Assembly (NCBI RefSeq): GCF_019048065.1
Contig: NZ_CP077291.1
Location: forward strand, 2,976,001-3,040,000
Reading direction: 5' to 3'
Source: Citrobacter farmeri
GTDB lineage: Bacteria; Pseudomonadota; Gammaproteobacteria; Enterobacterales; Enterobacteriaceae
DNA length: 64,000 nucleotides
The position numbers were made by a program, and so were the translations under genes. Of the stretch, positions 50,120-60,743 are shown in pieces. Position 1 is the first letter of the stretch; every line of letters begins with the position of its first letter. The notes below the pieces were generated by a model. That model was not told the DNA's origin. It saw nothing but the letters and a program-made list of their open reading frames with translations, and did not search any database.

Positions 50120-51121
50120 ATGATAGATCTACGCAGTGATACCGTAACCCGTCCGGGTCGCGCCATGCTTGAAGAAATGATGGCCGCCCCGGTCGGAGAC
50201 GACGTGTACGGAGATGACCCTACCGTTAACGCCCTCCAGCAATACGCCGCTGACCTTTCTGGTAAAGAAGCGGCGTTATTTTTACCCACCGGCACCCAGG
50301 CAAACCTTGTGGCGCTACTCAGCCACTGCGAGCGCGGTGAAGAATATATTGCCGGTCAGGGGGCGCATAACTATCTGTATGAAGCGGGTGGCGCGGCGGT
50401 GCTTGGCAGCATTCAACCGCAGCCGATTGACGCCGCTGCCGACGGCACTTTGCCGCTGGATAAAGTCGCAGCCAAAATTAAGGCCGATGACATCCACTTT
50501 GCCCGTACCCGCCTGCTGAGCCTGGAAAATACTCACAACGGCAAAGTGCTGCCGCGCGAGTATCTGCGGGAGGCGTGGGAGTTTACCCGTGAGCGTGGTC
50601 TGGCGCTGCACGTTGACGGCGCGCGTATTTTCAACGCCGTCGTGGCCTACGGTTGTGAACTCAAAGAGATCGCTCAGTATTGCGACTCCTTTACTATCTG
50701 CCTGTCAAAAGGGCTGGGAACGCCGGTTGGCTCGCTATTGGTCGGTAGTCGCGACTATATCAAGCGTGCCACTCGCTGGCGCAAAATGACCGGCGGCGGA
50801 ATGCGTCAGGCCGGTATCCTGGCGGCAGCCGGACTGTATGCCCTGAAAAATAACGTTGCGCGTCTGCAGGACGATCACGACAACGCGGCATGGTTGGCAG
50901 AACAACTGCGGGAAGCCGGGGCAGACGTGATGCGTCACGACACCAACATGCTGTTTGTCCGCGTCGGGGAAGCCAACGCGGCGGCCCTGGGTGAGCACAT
51001 GAAGGCACAGGGGGTGCTGATCAACGCGTCACCGATTGTTCGTCTGGTAACCCATCTGGATGTCTCGCGGGAGCAGCTTACTGATGTCGTCGCCCACTGG
51101 CGCGCGTTCCTGAATCGTTAA
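50120..51121 (+). CDS. ltaE: Low-specificity L-threonine aldolase
   Basis: LtaE is a pyridoxal-phosphate enzyme that splits L-allo-threonine and L-threonine to glycine and acetaldehyde. The 333 residues equal E. coli. Lys197 in [12 protein letters not shown] is the expected cofactor-binding lysine, with the aspartate in [13 protein letters not shown]. It starts 38 bases after poxB and ends 10 bases before ybjT, so poxB-ltaE-ybjT is probably one transcription unit. Confidence 0.96.
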   Translation: MIDLRSDTVTRPGRAMLEEMMAAPVGDDVYGDDPTVNALQQYAADLSGKEAALFLPTGTQANLVALLSHCERGEEYIAGQGAHNYLYEAGGAAVLGSIQPQPIDAAADGTLPLDKVAAKIKADDIHFARTRLLSLENTHNGKVLPREYLREAWEFTRERGLALHVDGARIFNAVVAYGCELKEIAQYCDSFTICLSKGLGTPVGSLLVGSRDYIKRATRWRKMTGGGMRQAGILAAAGLYALKNNVARLQDDHDNAAWLAEQLREAGADVMRHDTNMLFVRVGEANAAALGEHMKAQGVLINASPIVRLVTHLDVSREQLTDVVAHWRAFLNR

Positions 51122-51131
51122 GGAGAGAGAT

Positions 51132-52568
51132 GTGCCGCAACGCATAGTGGTTCTTGGCGCCAGTGGTTACATTGGTCAGCATCTGGTGCAGGCGCTTAGC
51201 CAGCAAGGGCATCAGGTACTGGCTGCGGCACGTCGCATTGATCGACTGAAAAAGCAACAGTTGCCCAACGTCAGTTGTCATAAGGTCGACCTGAACTGGC
51301 CGACACATCTTTCTTCTCTGCTGACCAATGTCGATACCGTCTACTATCTGGTGCATGGTATGGGAGAAGGTGGCGATTTCATCGCCCATGAACGTCAGGT
51401 CGCGCTTAACGTCCGTGATGCCCTGCGTGAAACGCCGGTTGGGCAACTGATTTTTCTTAGTTCCTTACAGGCACCGGAACACGAGCAGTCCGACCATCTG
51501 CGGGCGCGGCAGATAACCGCCGATACCCTGCGCGAATCTGGTGTGCCAGTGACGGAACTGCGTGCCGGAATTATCGTCGGTGCCGGTTCTGCCGCTTTTG
51601 AAGTGATGCGCGACATGGTTTACAACCTGCCGGTGCTAACCCCGCCGCGCTGGGTTCGCTCGCGCACAACGCCCATCGCGCTGGAAAACCTGCTGTACTA
51701 TCTGGTAACGCTGCTGGATCATCCTTCCCCAACGCATCGGGTCCTCGAAGCTGCCGGGCCACAGGTGCTCAGCTACCAGGAGCAGTTTGAACATTTCATG
51801 GCGGTCAGCGGCAAGCATCGCTGGCTTATCCCTATCCCCTTTCCCACCCGTTGGATTTCAGTCTGGTTCCTGAACGTCATCACCTCGGTGCCGCCGACCA
51901 CTGCGAAAGCGCTGATACAGGGACTCAGACACGACCTGCTGGCCGATGACCGCGAGCTACGGGCATTGATACCCCAGAAGCTTATCGCCTTTGACGATGC
52001 CGTACGCAGCACGCTAAAGGAAGAGGAGGAACTGGTAAACTCCAGCGACTGGGGTTATGACGCGCAGGCCTTTGCCCGCTGGCGGCCTGAATATGGTTTC
52101 TTCGCCAAACAGGCCGGGTTTACCGTGAAGACGCACGCCAGTTTGCCGGCGTTGTGGCGAGTCGCGAACCGTCTCGGCGGCAAAGAGGGTTATTTCTTCG
52201 GCAATATTTTGTGGAAGATCCGCGCAGCGCTGGATCTCTTAGTCGGCCATCGGCTGGCAAAAGGGCGTCCTGAGTACGAATGGCTTCAACCGGGTGATAC
52301 GGTAGACAGCTGGAAAGTGATTATCGTCGAGCCGGAAAAACAGCTCACGCTGCTGTTTGGCATGAAGGCACCGGGACTGGGAAGGCTAAGCTTTACCCTT
52401 GAAGATAAGGGTGAGCATCGCGAAATTGACGTACGCGCCTGGTGGCATCCGCACGGTATGCCTGGGCTTTTCTACTGGCTGCTGATGATCCCGGCGCACC
52501 TGTTTATTTTCCGGGGGATGGCAAAGAAAATTGCCAGACTTGCAGAACAAATCACAGATAAATCGTAA
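51132..52568 (+). CDS. ybjT: YbjT, SDR-family protein with DUF2867
   Basis: This 478-residue protein (E. coli 476) starts with an NAD(P)-binding Rossmann fold ([17 protein letters not shown]), of the atypical short-chain-dehydrogenase type. Residues about 330-478 match DUF2867, with a final hydrophobic part ([18 protein letters not shown]). The function is not established. The start is GTG 51132, preceded by AAGGAGAGAGAT. It is the last gene of poxB-ltaE-ybjT. Confidence 0.93.
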   Translation: MPQRIVVLGASGYIGQHLVQALSQQGHQVLAAARRIDRLKKQQLPNVSCHKVDLNWPTHLSSLLTNVDTVYYLVHGMGEGGDFIAHERQVALNVRDALRETPVGQLIFLSSLQAPEHEQSDHLRARQITADTLRESGVPVTELRAGIIVGAGSAAFEVMRDMVYNLPVLTPPRWVRSRTTPIALENLLYYLVTLLDHPSPTHRVLEAAGPQVLSYQEQFEHFMAVSGKHRWLIPIPFPTRWISVWFLNVITSVPPTTAKALIQGLRHDLLADDRELRALIPQKLIAFDDAVRSTLKEEEELVNSSDWGYDAQAFARWRPEYGFFAKQAGFTVKTHASLPALWRVANRLGGKEGYFFGNILWKIRAALDLLVGHRLAKGRPEYEWLQPGDTVDSWKVIIVEPEKQLTLLFGMKAPGLGRLSFTLEDKGEHREIDVRAWWHPHGMPGLFYWLLMIPAHLFIFRGMAKKIARLAEQITDKS

Positions 52569-52660
52569 AAACTTACTGTATTGTTTCACGTTTCCCATTG
52601 CATACCGACGTAATTCACGGAAGAATGCGCACGACGTTTTATTAAACACAGTGGACTGAT

Positions 52661-53674
52661 ATGAAGGTACTGGTTACCGGCGCGACCAGCGGCTTAGGAC
52701 GAAACGCGGTTGAGTTTTTGCGCAACAGAGGCATCAGCGTCAGAGCGACCGGTCGCAACGAAGCGATGGGTAAACTGCTCGAGAAAATGGGCGCGGAGTT
52801 TGTGCATGCGGATCTGACCGAGCTGGTCTCTGCGCAGGCGAAAGTCATGCTCGCCGGCGTCGATACGCTGTGGCACTGCTCAAGTTTCACCTCTCCATGG
52901 GGAACTCAGGAAGCCTTTGATCTGGCAAATGTTCGTGCGACCCGCCGTCTTGGCGAATGGGCCGTCGCATGGGGCGTGCGCAACTTTATCCATATCTCCT
53001 CCCCGTCGCTTTACTTCGATTATCACCATCATCGCGATATCAAAGAAGAATTCCGTCCGCACCGCTTTGCCAACGAGTTTGCCCGCAGCAAAGCCGCCGG
53101 AGAAGAGGTCATCAGCCTGCTGGCCCAGGCGAATCCACAGACCCGATTTACGGTGCTGCGCCCGCAAAGCCTGTTTGGTCCGCACGACAAAGTATTTATC
53201 CCCCGACTGGCGCACATGATGCACCACTATGGCAGCGTGCTGTTGCCGCACGGTGGCAGCGCGATGGTCGATATGACCTATTATGAGAACGCGATCCACG
53301 CCATGTGGCTGGCGAGTCAGGTACAGTGCGACAATCTACCTTCTGGTCGGGTGTACAACATCACCAACGGTGAGCCCAGAACCCTGCGCAGTATCGTGCA
53401 AAAACTGATTGATGAACTGAACATTCACTGTCGAATCCGTTCTGTGCCCTATCCGATGCTGGATATGATCGCCCGCAGCCTGGAACGCTTTGGTAGTAAG
53501 TCAGCCAAAGAGCCAGCGTTAACCCACTACGGGGTATCAAAGCTAAATTTCGACTTTACGCTGGATATCAGTCGCGCCCAAGAAGAACTGGGGTATAAGC
53601 CGATGGTGACGCTGGATGAGGGCATTGTGCAAACGGCCGCGTGGCTACGCGACCACGGAAAACTGCATCGCTAG
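52661..53674 (+). CDS. ybjS: YbjS, NAD-dependent epimerase/dehydratase-like protein
   Basis: This 337-residue extended short-chain-dehydrogenase-type protein equals E. coli YbjS. The N-terminal nucleotide motif is [16 protein letters not shown]. The serine/tyrosine/lysine region reads [20 protein letters not shown], and ARSKAAGEE follows. The substrate is unknown; resemblance to 3-beta-hydroxysteroid-dehydrogenase-like proteins does not settle it. The stop codon overlaps the stop of convergent amiD in a CTAG. Confidence 0.92.
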   Translation: MKVLVTGATSGLGRNAVEFLRNRGISVRATGRNEAMGKLLEKMGAEFVHADLTELVSAQAKVMLAGVDTLWHCSSFTSPWGTQEAFDLANVRATRRLGEWAVAWGVRNFIHISSPSLYFDYHHHRDIKEEFRPHRFANEFARSKAAGEEVISLLAQANPQTRFTVLRPQSLFGPHDKVFIPRLAHMMHHYGSVLLPHGGSAMVDMTYYENAIHAMWLASQVQCDNLPSGRVYNITNGEPRTLRSIVQKLIDELNIHCRIRSVPYPMLDMIARSLERFGSKSAKEPALTHYGVSKLNFDFTLDISRAQEELGYKPMVTLDEGIVQTAAWLRDHGKLHR

Positions 53675-54501
53675 ACTTGCCCATACTTTTCCAGTAGTGC
53701 CTCAGCAATCGCCTGCGTTTCAGCATCGGCGACGCCGTTCCATAACGCCGGGCGGAAGTGCATCTGAAACGCCATCACCACGCGCTGTTGTTCACGCGCG
53801 GTCATATCAGGCTTCACCTCGTAGCCATAACGCGCCAGCAGATCCAGCAGTGACGTCATCTCTACAGGCGCGCGTGGTGCTCGTCCGGCAAGGTAGAAGG
53901 TTACCCGTTGCGCATCAGGCCAGGCGCCAATACCCTGTTCTGCCAGCACCTGCCAGGGAAACAGCGGGCCAGGGTCGTCTTTTCGCTGCGGGGCGATGTC
54001 CGCATGCGCAACCACGTTCTGCGGCTTGATGTCATAGCGGGCGATAATGTCTTTCGCCAGCGGAATCAGCGCCTGAATCTGCGAGGGCTCAAACGGGGCA
54101 AAATATTTTTCACCTGCCGATTTTTGCCAGCCGCGATTCTCCAGCTCAATGCCAATCGAGGTGTCGTTAATACGTGTCGCGCCGCGCCAGAAGCTGATGC
54201 CAGCATGCCACGCCAGATCCTGTTCCGGTACCAGTTGCCAGATACGCGGTTTCCCCCGATGCAAGGGCGGCACCGCCGGGATCAGATAATGCGAGCTGAC
54301 GTTTTTATCCGTCAGCGTTGCCAGCGAACCATCGAAATCATCCGCCGTATAGTGGATCACCAACACTTTGATGCGGGGATACGCCGCCTGCGCCTGATGA
54401 CGGGTATCGAGCTGGTAGCCTTCTCTGTCTATAATCCCTTTTTCACCCGCACACCCCGTTAACAATAGTGCCAGGGCCACCAGCCACAGCCATGTTTTCA
54501 T
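53671..54501 (-). CDS. amiD: N-acetylmuramoyl-L-alanine amidase AmiD (lipoprotein)
   Basis: AmiD is an outer-membrane-anchored zinc amidase that cleaves between muramic acid and L-alanine, including in anhydro-muropeptides. The 276 residues equal E. coli. A lipoprotein signal ends LLLTGC with the lipidated cysteine at 17. The amidase_2 fold follows ([44 protein letters not shown]) with zinc-binding histidines. A C-terminal peptidoglycan-binding domain (residues about 200-276) is present. Its start overlaps the end of ybjQ by ATGA. Confidence 0.95.
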   Translation of the reverse strand: MKTWLWLVALALLLTGCAGEKGIIDREGYQLDTRHQAQAAYPRIKVLVIHYTADDFDGSLATLTDKNVSSHYLIPAVPPLHRGKPRIWQLVPEQDLAWHAGISFWRGATRINDTSIGIELENRGWQKSAGEKYFAPFEPSQIQALIPLAKDIIARYDIKPQNVVAHADIAPQRKDDPGPLFPWQVLAEQGIGAWPDAQRVTFYLAGRAPRAPVEMTSLLDLLARYGYEVKPDMTAREQQRVVMAFQMHFRPALWNGVADAETQAIAEALLEKYGQV

Positions 54502-54821
54502 CGGCGGGTTTTCACCGCTGTTCCACTCACGCTGACCATCAGCATGCTGCTATCCTTACCGACCGTTTCGTAATCAATATCAATACCGACCACCGCGTCG
54601 GCGCCAAGCGCTTTCGCCTGTTCACCCAGTTCCGCGAAGGCGATCTCACGCGCTTTGCGCAACTCTTTTTCATAAGCGCCCGAGCGACCGCCGACGATAT
54701 CGCGGATACCGGCAAAAAAATCCCGGAAAATGTTCGCGCCCAGAATGGCTTCACCCGTGACCACACCGCAGTATTCCACGATGCTCTGTCCTTCAAGCGT
54801 GGGGGTTGTCGAAAATTGCAT
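54498..54821 (-). CDS. ybjQ: YbjQ family protein (DUF74)
   Basis: YbjQ is a small cytoplasmic protein of the DUF74/YbjQ family, often labelled as a putative heavy-metal-binding domain and known to form pentameric or decameric assemblies in structures; its role is unsettled. The 107 residues equal E. coli YbjQ ([54 protein letters not shown]). The start at 54821 follows CAGGAGAGACATC. It overlaps amiD by 4 bases and is divergent from ybjP. Confidence 0.94.
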   Translation of the reverse strand: MQFSTTPTLEGQSIVEYCGVVTGEAILGANIFRDFFAGIRDIVGGRSGAYEKELRKAREIAFAELGEQAKALGADAVVGIDIDYETVGKDSSMLMVSVSGTAVKTRR

Positions 54822-54949
54822 GATGTCTCTCCTGGTTACATTCAGCACATTATCAGCGCCATACACTATCATTGAAAGGATATAATTGATTATCGTAGAT
54901 GACTGTTATCTTAGAAGACTCATGGCAGAAAGCTTATAAGGAAATCACT

Positions 54950-55465
54950 ATGCGCTATTCGAAACTCTCCCTGCTCGTCCCTTGCGCGCTGCTGCTCAGC
55001 GCCTGCACCACCGTCACGCCAGCCTACAAAGACAACGGGCCGCGTACGGGTGCCTGTGTGGATGGCGGTCCGGACAGTGTGGCTCAACAATTCTATGACT
55101 ATCGTATCCAACACCGCAGTAATGACATCACCGCCCTGCGCCCTTACCTGAGCGACAACCTGGCGAAACTGCTGTCGGATGCCAGTCGTGACAGTGCGCA
55201 TCGTCAACTGATGAGTAGCGATCCGTTCTCCAGTCGCGCAACGCCGCCGGACAGCGCCAGCGTTGCCAGCGCCTCGACGATTCCGAATAGTGATGCACGC
55301 AATATTCCGCTGCGCGTTGCGCTGAAGCAAGGCGATCAAAACTGGCAGGATGAAGTGCTGATGATCCGCGAAGGTCAGTGCTGGGTTATTGATGACGTAC
55401 GTTATCTCGGCGGCAGCGTGCATGCCCCGGCCGGTACGCTTCGCCAGTCGGTAGAAAACCGTTAA
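54950..55465 (+). CDS. ybjP: YbjP lipoprotein
   Basis: This 171-residue lipoprotein equals E. coli YbjP. The signal peptide ends LLLSAC, with the lipidated cysteine at residue 19. The mature part (QQFYDYRIQHRSNDITALRPYLSDNLAKLL, WVIDDVRYLGG) matches the DUF3828-like family and has no known function. The start at 54950 follows TAAGGAAATCACT. An in-frame ATG at 54899 would destroy the signal peptide layout. It is monocistronic, upstream of artPIQM. Confidence 0.94.
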   Translation: MRYSKLSLLVPCALLLSACTTVTPAYKDNGPRTGACVDGGPDSVAQQFYDYRIQHRSNDITALRPYLSDNLAKLLSDASRDSAHRQLMSSDPFSSRATPPDSASVASASTIPNSDARNIPLRVALKQGDQNWQDEVLMIREGQCWVIDDVRYLGGSVHAPAGTLRQSVENR

Positions 55466-55623
55466 TCCCTCCGCTTTACCGCGCTAAAAAACATAACCCC
55501 CGTAAATTGTCCGGCATTCCGCATGGAATGCCGACAATTGTTCTTACCGGGCTTTGCCCTCGCTATTTTGTGCTATGTTTAATGGGAAATGCGCGCTATA
55601 TTTAACTTTTAAAGCATAAATAT

Positions 55624-55637
55624 TGCATAACTATTCT
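55624..55637 (+). promoter_or_regulatory. Candidate ArgR box upstream of artP
   Basis: TGCATAACTATTCT matches the ARG-box core TGAATAATTATTCA at 11 of 14 positions, about 65 bases before the artP ATG. A weaker partial box lies upstream at the expected 21-bp spacing (7 of 14). artPIQM is known to be repressed by ArgR with arginine in E. coli. Confidence 0.6.
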
Positions 55638-55694
55638 GTCAAAGGTACTATCTGCGGCTTCAATAGCTATCAGACGGCCAGTATACGAGTATCA

Positions 55695-56423
55695 ATGAGT
55701 ATTCAATTAAACGGCATTAACTGCTTCTACGGCGCGCATCAGGCGCTGTTCGATATCACGCTGGATTGCCCACAGGGTGAAACACTGGTGTTACTGGGCC
55801 CAAGTGGGGCCGGTAAAAGCTCACTGCTGCGGGTACTCAATCTGCTAGAGATGCCGCGTTCAGGTACGCTCAGCATTGCGGGAAACCACTTCGACTTCCG
55901 CAAAACGCCGTCAGATAAAGCGATTCGCGAACTGCGTCAGAATGTCGGAATGGTCTTTCAGCAATACAATCTGTGGCCGCACCTCACCGTGCAACAGAAC
56001 CTGATTGAAGCGCCCTGCCGCGTGCTGGGGTTGTCAAAAGATCAGGCGTTAGCCCGTGCAGAAAAATTGCTGGATCGCCTGCGTCTGAAACCTTACAGCG
56101 ATCGTTTTCCGCTGCATCTTTCCGGCGGTCAGCAACAGCGTGTGGCCATTGCCCGTGCGCTGATGATGGAGCCACAGGTGCTGCTGTTTGATGAGCCCAC
56201 CGCCGCGCTGGATCCGGAAATCACCGCGCAAATCGTCAGCATTATTCGTGAACTGGCTGAAACCAACATTACGCAAGTGATCGTGACGCACGAAGTGGAA
56301 GTGGCGCGTAAAACCGCCAGCCGTGTCGTGTATATGGAAAACGGTCATATCGTCGAGCAGGGTAATGCGAGTTGCTTTGCCGACCCGCAGACCGAAGCAT
56401 TTAAAAACTATCTCTCTCACTAA
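55695..56423 (+). CDS. artP: Arginine ABC transporter ATP-binding protein ArtP
   Basis: ArtP powers arginine uptake with ArtQ and ArtM. The 242 residues equal E. coli. Walker A is [14 protein letters not shown], the signature is [12 protein letters not shown] and Walker B is [13 protein letters not shown]. The start at 55695 ([13 protein letters not shown]) matches E. coli. A longer frame from 55623 overlaps the ArgR box and is rejected. It is the first gene of artPIQM. Confidence 0.96.
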   Translation: MSIQLNGINCFYGAHQALFDITLDCPQGETLVLLGPSGAGKSSLLRVLNLLEMPRSGTLSIAGNHFDFRKTPSDKAIRELRQNVGMVFQQYNLWPHLTVQQNLIEAPCRVLGLSKDQALARAEKLLDRLRLKPYSDRFPLHLSGGQQQRVAIARALMMEPQVLLFDEPTAALDPEITAQIVSIIRELAETNITQVIVTHEVEVARKTASRVVYMENGHIVEQGNASCFADPQTEAFKNYLSH

Positions 56424-56439
56424 GATTCGGGACAACACA

Positions 56440-57171
56440 ATGAAAAAAGTTCTGATTGCCGCGCTTATCGCAGGCTTTAGCCTTTCTGCTACAGCAGCCC
56501 AGACCATTCGTTTTGCGACCGAAGCGTCCTATCCTCCGTTTGAATCTATGGACGCTAATAACAAGATTGTCGGCTTTGATGTCGATCTGGCTAATGCGCT
56601 GTGTAAAGAGATCGACGCGACCTGTACCTTTACCAATCAGGCGTTCGACAGCCTGATCCCTAGCCTGAAATTCCGTCGTTTCGACGCGGTGATGGCCGGG
56701 ATGGATATCACGCCTGAGCGTGAAAAACAGGTGCTGTTCACCACCCCTTACTATGACAACTCCGCGCTGTTCATTGGTCAGCAGGGTAAATTCACCAGCA
56801 TTGATCAGCTGAAAGGCAAGAAAGTGGGCGTGCAGAACGGCACCACTCACCAGAAATTCATCATGGATAAACACCCGGAAATCACCACCGTTCCGTATGA
56901 CAGCTACCAGAATGCGAAACTGGATCTGCAAAACGGCCGCATCGACGGCGTGTTCGGTGATACGGCGGTGGTCACGGAGTGGCTGAAAGACAATCCGAAA
57001 CTGGCGCCGGTGGGCGACAAAGTGACGGATAAAGATTACTTCGGCACCGGCCTTGGCATCGCCGTACGCCAGGGCAACGCGGAACTGCAGCAGAAATTCA
57101 ACACTGCGCTGGAAAAAGTGAAGAAAGATGGGACTTACGAGACCATCTATAACAAATGGTTCCAGAAGTAA
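56440..57171 (+). CDS. artI: Arginine ABC transporter periplasmic binding protein ArtI
   Basis: ArtI is the periplasmic solute-binding protein of the art system. The 243 residues equal E. coli. The signal peptide MKKVLIAALIAGFSLSATAA covers about the first 20 residues. The family-3 solute-binding signature (GFDVDLANALCKEI) follows. It starts 16 bases after artP. Its paralogue artJ lies at 58732 with over 60% similarity by eye and strong conservation in the FESMDANN and NGTTHQK stretches. Confidence 0.96.
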   Translation: MKKVLIAALIAGFSLSATAAQTIRFATEASYPPFESMDANNKIVGFDVDLANALCKEIDATCTFTNQAFDSLIPSLKFRRFDAVMAGMDITPEREKQVLFTTPYYDNSALFIGQQGKFTSIDQLKGKKVGVQNGTTHQKFIMDKHPEITTVPYDSYQNAKLDLQNGRIDGVFGDTAVVTEWLKDNPKLAPVGDKVTDKDYFGTGLGIAVRQGNAELQQKFNTALEKVKKDGTYETIYNKWFQK

Positions 57172-57177
57172 GCCTTG

Positions 57178-57894
57178 ATGAACGAATTTTTCCCACTTGC
57201 AAGCGCCGCCGGGATGACCGTCGGCCTTGCCGTTTGTGCACTGATCCTCGGCCTGGCGCTGGCGATGCTGTTCGCCGTCTGGGAGTCAGTGAAATGGCGT
57301 CCTGTGGCGTGGACGGGGTCCGCGCTGGTCACCATTTTACGCGGCCTGCCGGAAATTCTGGTGGTGCTGTTTATCTATTTCGGCTCCTCTCAACTGCTGC
57401 TGATGCTCTCTGATGGCTTTACTGTCAACCTGGGCGTGGTGCAGATTCCGGTACAAATGGAGATCGAAAACTTCGACGTCAGCCCCTTCTTGTGCGGTGT
57501 GATAGCCCTTTCTTTGCTCTACGCGGCCTATGCGTCACAAACGCTGCGCGGTGCCCTGAAAGCCGTACCGCTGGGTCAGTGGGAGTCCAGCCAGGCGCTG
57601 GGGCTGTCGAAAACCGCCATTTTCTTCCGCCTGGTGATGCCGCAGATGTGGCGACACGCGCTGCCAGGACTGGGTAACCAGTGGCTGGTATTGCTGAAAG
57701 ATACCGCGCTGGTGAGCCTCATCAGCGTCAACGACCTGATGCTGCAAACGAAGAGCATTGCCACGCGAACCCAGGAGCCGTTTAACTGGTACATCATCGC
57801 GGCGGCGATCTACCTGGTGATTACGCTGGTAAGTCAGTACATTCTCAAACGCATTGACCTGCGCGCGACACGTTTTGAGCGGAGACCGGGCTGA
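57178..57894 (+). CDS. artQ: Arginine ABC transporter permease ArtQ
   Basis: ArtQ forms the channel with ArtM. The 238 residues equal E. coli. About five hydrophobic segments are present, with the ABC permease coupling loop (EAA-like) at [22 protein letters not shown] use ATG 57178; a TTG codon directly before it also opens the frame. It ends TGATG, overlapping the artM start by one base, which implies coupled translation. Confidence 0.95.
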   Translation: MNEFFPLASAAGMTVGLAVCALILGLALAMLFAVWESVKWRPVAWTGSALVTILRGLPEILVVLFIYFGSSQLLLMLSDGFTVNLGVVQIPVQMEIENFDVSPFLCGVIALSLLYAAYASQTLRGALKAVPLGQWESSQALGLSKTAIFFRLVMPQMWRHALPGLGNQWLVLLKDTALVSLISVNDLMLQTKSIATRTQEPFNWYIIAAAIYLVITLVSQYILKRIDLRATRFERRPG

Positions 57895-58562
57895 TGTTTG
57901 AGTATTTACCTGAACTGCTTAAAGGGCTGCACACCAGCCTGACGCTGACGGTAGCGTCCATTGTGGTCGCCCTGATTCTGGCGCTGATTTTCACTATCGT
58001 TCTGACGCTGAAAACGCCGGTCGTGGTCTGGCTGGTTCGTGGCTATATCACGCTGTTTACCGGTACCCCGCTGCTGGTACAGATCTTCCTGATCTACTAC
58101 GGACCGGGTCAGTTTCCGTCCCTGCAAGAGTATCCGGTTCTGTGGCATCTGCTGTCGGAGCCGTGGCTGTGCGCACTGATTGCGCTGTCGTTAAACAGTG
58201 CAGCCTATACCACGCAACTGTTTTATGGCGCGATCCGCGCAATTCCGGAAGGTCAGTGGCAGTCCTGCGGCGCGCTGGGGATGAGCAAGAAAGACACACT
58301 GGCTATCCTGTTGCCGTATGCCTTTAAACGCGCGCTCTCCTCGTATTCCAATGAAGTGGTACTGGTGTTCAAGAGTACCTCTCTGGCTTATACCATTACC
58401 CTGATGGAAGTAATGGGATACGGTCAGTTGCTGTACGGTCGCACCTACGATGTGATGGTGTTCGGCGCAGCAGGCGTCATCTACCTGATCGTCAACGGAC
58501 TGTTGACGTTAATGATGCGTCTCATCGAGCGCAAAGCGCTGGCTTTCGAACGCCGCAACTAA
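57894..58562 (+). CDS. artM: Arginine ABC transporter permease ArtM
   Basis: ArtM is the second permease of the arginine importer. The 222 residues equal E. coli. It carries five hydrophobic segments and the coupling loop QSCGALGMSKKDTLAILLPYA. Its ATG shares one base with the artQ stop. A weak hairpin follows before artJ. Confidence 0.95.
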   Translation: MFEYLPELLKGLHTSLTLTVASIVVALILALIFTIVLTLKTPVVVWLVRGYITLFTGTPLLVQIFLIYYGPGQFPSLQEYPVLWHLLSEPWLCALIALSLNSAAYTTQLFYGAIRAIPEGQWQSCGALGMSKKDTLAILLPYAFKRALSSYSNEVVLVFKSTSLAYTITLMEVMGYGQLLYGRTYDVMVFGAAGVIYLIVNGLLTLMMRLIERKALAFERRN

Positions 58563-58588
58563 GCAGCTTATTGCATAAAACGCAATTC

Positions 58589-58625
58589 AAAAGACGGACA
58601 AGTTTATAACCTGCACGTCTTTTTT
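58589..58625 (+). terminator. Hairpin terminator after artM
   Basis: AAAAGACG and CGTCTTTT pair across a 19-base loop and run into a T tract (58619-58626). The stem is short for its loop, so it may be a partial terminator. Confidence 0.65.
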
Positions 58626-58633
58626 TATTTTTA

Positions 58634-58672
58634 ATAAAATAGTTACTCATTTTTATTGCATATAAATTCAAT
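58634..58672 (+). promoter_or_regulatory. Paired ArgR boxes upstream of artJ
   Basis: Two ARG-box-like cores, AAAATAGTTACTCA (58636-58649) and TGCATATAAATTCA (58657-58670), each match TGAATAATTATTCA at 10 of 14 positions. Their centres are exactly 21 bp apart, the spacing ArgR hexamers need. They end 60 bases before the artJ ATG. Confidence 0.72.
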
Positions 58673-58731
58673 TACTGGCATTGTAAATCCATGCCGCAGA
58701 AACGGCGCTTCATCATAACGGGAGTCCAACC

Positions 58732-59463
58732 ATGAAAAAGTTAGTTCTGGCCGCATTACTTGCCTCTTTTGCCGTCGGCGCCTCCGCCGCTGAAAAAATC
58801 AGCTTCGGCGTCTCTGCGACCTATCCACCGTTCGAATCTATGGATGCGAATAACCAAATCGTCGGTTTCGACCTCGATCTGGCAAAAGCCTTGTGCAAAC
58901 AGATGCAGGCAGAATGTACTTTTACCAACCATGCGTTTGACAGCCTGATTCCGGCACTTAAATTCAAGAAATATGATGCGGTCATTTCGGGTATGGACAT
59001 CACGCCGGAGCGGAGCAAACAGGTGGCGTTTACAACCCCCTACTATGCTAACTCGGCGCTGGTAATTTCGAAGAAAGATACCTACAAAACCTTTGCCGAT
59101 CTGAAAGGCAAACGCATTGGGATGGAAAACGGCACCACCCACCAGAAGTACTTGCAGGATAAGCATCCGGAAGTGAAAACGGTAGCCTATGACAGCTATC
59201 AGAATGCGTTTATCGACCTGAAAAATGGTCGTATTGATGGCGTGTTCGGTGATACCGCTGTGGTAAACGAGTGGCTGAAAACCAACCCACAACTGGGGCC
59301 AGCAACCGAGAAAGTGACCGATCCGCAATACTTTGGTACTGGCCTTGGCATCGCGGTACGCCCGGACAACAAAGTGCTGCTGGAAAAACTCAATGCTGCA
59401 CTGGCGGCCATTAAAGCCGACGGCACTTATCAAAAAATAAACGACCAGTGGTTCCCGCAATAA
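58732..59463 (+). CDS. artJ: Arginine-binding periplasmic protein ArtJ
   Basis: ArtJ is a high-affinity arginine-binding protein that works with ArtQMP. The 243 residues equal E. coli. The signal peptide (MKKLVLAALLASFAVGASA) spans about 19 residues. The solute-binding signature GFDLDLAKALCKQM and the shared NGTTHQKYLQDKHPEVKT stretch identify it as the artI paralogue. It has its own ArgR-controlled promoter and is followed by a BIME. Confidence 0.96.
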   Translation: MKKLVLAALLASFAVGASAAEKISFGVSATYPPFESMDANNQIVGFDLDLAKALCKQMQAECTFTNHAFDSLIPALKFKKYDAVISGMDITPERSKQVAFTTPYYANSALVISKKDTYKTFADLKGKRIGMENGTTHQKYLQDKHPEVKTVAYDSYQNAFIDLKNGRIDGVFGDTAVVNEWLKTNPQLGPATEKVTDPQYFGTGLGIAVRPDNKVLLEKLNAALAAIKADGTYQKINDQWFPQ

Positions 59464-59484
59464 GTCGAGTCGCTGGCGGTAGAA

Positions 59485-59566
59485 TGCCTGATGACGCTAC
59501 GCTTATCAGGCCTACACTATCTGCACCGTTCGTAGGCCGGATAAGGCGCCAGCGCCGCCATCCGGC
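59485..59566. repeat. REP/BIME element between artJ and rlmC
   Basis: Two REP-type units, from GCCTGATGACGC to TATCAGGC and from GCCGGATAAGGC to CCATCCGGC, lie between convergent artJ and rlmC. The sequence and spacing resemble the element after hcr (47694-47770). Confidence 0.85.
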
Positions 59567-59575
59567 AAACCGTGA

Positions 59576-60703
59576 CTAGTCCCTCAACAACAATGTCAGC
59601 ACTTCATAATGCGCGGTATGCGGGAACATATCGAACAGCTGTATCCGTGCAATACGGTAGCCTGGCAACGTGGAAATATCTTTTGCCATCGTCTTCGCAT
59701 TACAACTGGAATAAATAATGAACTGCGGCGCCATCTGCGTCAGGTAATCGCAGAGCGGTTTGCCGATGCCACGTCGCGGCGGATTCACCAGCACCAGTTC
59801 CGGCACCGCCCCTTGTTCCGTGGCAAATTGCGTCGAATCCAGCGCCTGAAAATGAAGATTGGTTAAACCCAGTTCCGCCGCAGACTGTCTGGCACAGGCG
59901 ATGGCTTCCGGCGCGATTTCGATGCCGGTCAACTGCATGTCTGGCGTCGCGCAGTGCAGGCCAAAACCACCGACACCACAGAACAGATCCCACATGTGAC
60001 TTACCGGCAGTTGTCGCACCCAGTCCCGTGCTGTTGCATACAGCTGGCTTGCCACCGCAGGATTGGTCTGGAAGAAACTTTGCGGACGGATCCACAGCGG
60101 CACGTCGTTAAACCGCTCCGCCAGCGCCTGCTGTTCGGTCAGGAAGATTTCCGTCTCCCCTTCCATAATCGCCATATGCACCGGCTGGAGATTGACGCTG
60201 ATGACCTTCAGTTGCGGCAGTTGCGCCTGCAACCACGGCAGTGCCGCCCGTAATTGTGCCAGTTTATGTTCAGAACGCAGAACAAAGCGCAGCATCATCG
60301 CGCCATTAAACTGACTTTCTGTCAGCAGGAGGAATTTCAGCTCCCCACGCTTGCGCGCCACGTTATAGGGGGTTAATCCGGCGCGCGCAATGAACGGCTT
60401 CAGCGCGGCAAACACGGGTGCAAACGAGGCAGGATAGAGCGGGCAATCGCACAGATCTTCCGGCGTCCCATCGCGATGAAGCATTCCCAGCAGCGGTTTC
60501 TCTACACTCCCACTGACAACCATTTTCGCTTTATTGCGAAACGCCTTTTCCGGGCCGCTGACCGGCGCACACCACTCACCAACCGGGAAATCGGCAAGCA
60601 GATGCTGCAGATCGGCGGTTTTAGCTGAGAGTTGATCGCGGATCGGTTGTGTTATCCACTGACAAGAGCGACAGCGATCGGCGTCATAGAGTGCGCACTG
60701 CAT
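59576..60703 (-). CDS. rlmC: 23S rRNA (uracil(747)-C(5))-methyltransferase RlmC
   Basis: RlmC (RumB) methylates U747 of 23S rRNA using S-adenosylmethionine. The 375 residues equal E. coli. N-terminal iron-sulfur cysteines are visible (Cys3, Cys11, Cys14, and the later CDCPLYP). The SAM-binding core is [16 protein letters not shown], with the family motif [12 protein letters not shown] and the catalytic cysteine in [11 protein letters not shown]. It lies 40 bases downstream of ybjO on the same strand. Confidence 0.96.
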   Translation of the reverse strand: MQCALYDADRCRSCQWITQPIRDQLSAKTADLQHLLADFPVGEWCAPVSGPEKAFRNKAKMVVSGSVEKPLLGMLHRDGTPEDLCDCPLYPASFAPVFAALKPFIARAGLTPYNVARKRGELKFLLLTESQFNGAMMLRFVLRSEHKLAQLRAALPWLQAQLPQLKVISVNLQPVHMAIMEGETEIFLTEQQALAERFNDVPLWIRPQSFFQTNPAVASQLYATARDWVRQLPVSHMWDLFCGVGGFGLHCATPDMQLTGIEIAPEAIACARQSAAELGLTNLHFQALDSTQFATEQGAVPELVLVNPPRRGIGKPLCDYLTQMAPQFIIYSSCNAKTMAKDISTLPGYRIARIQLFDMFPHTAHYEVLTLLLRD

Positions 60704-60743
60704 ACAAAAACCTTCAGATGATCAGGGGCGACGATTATACACA

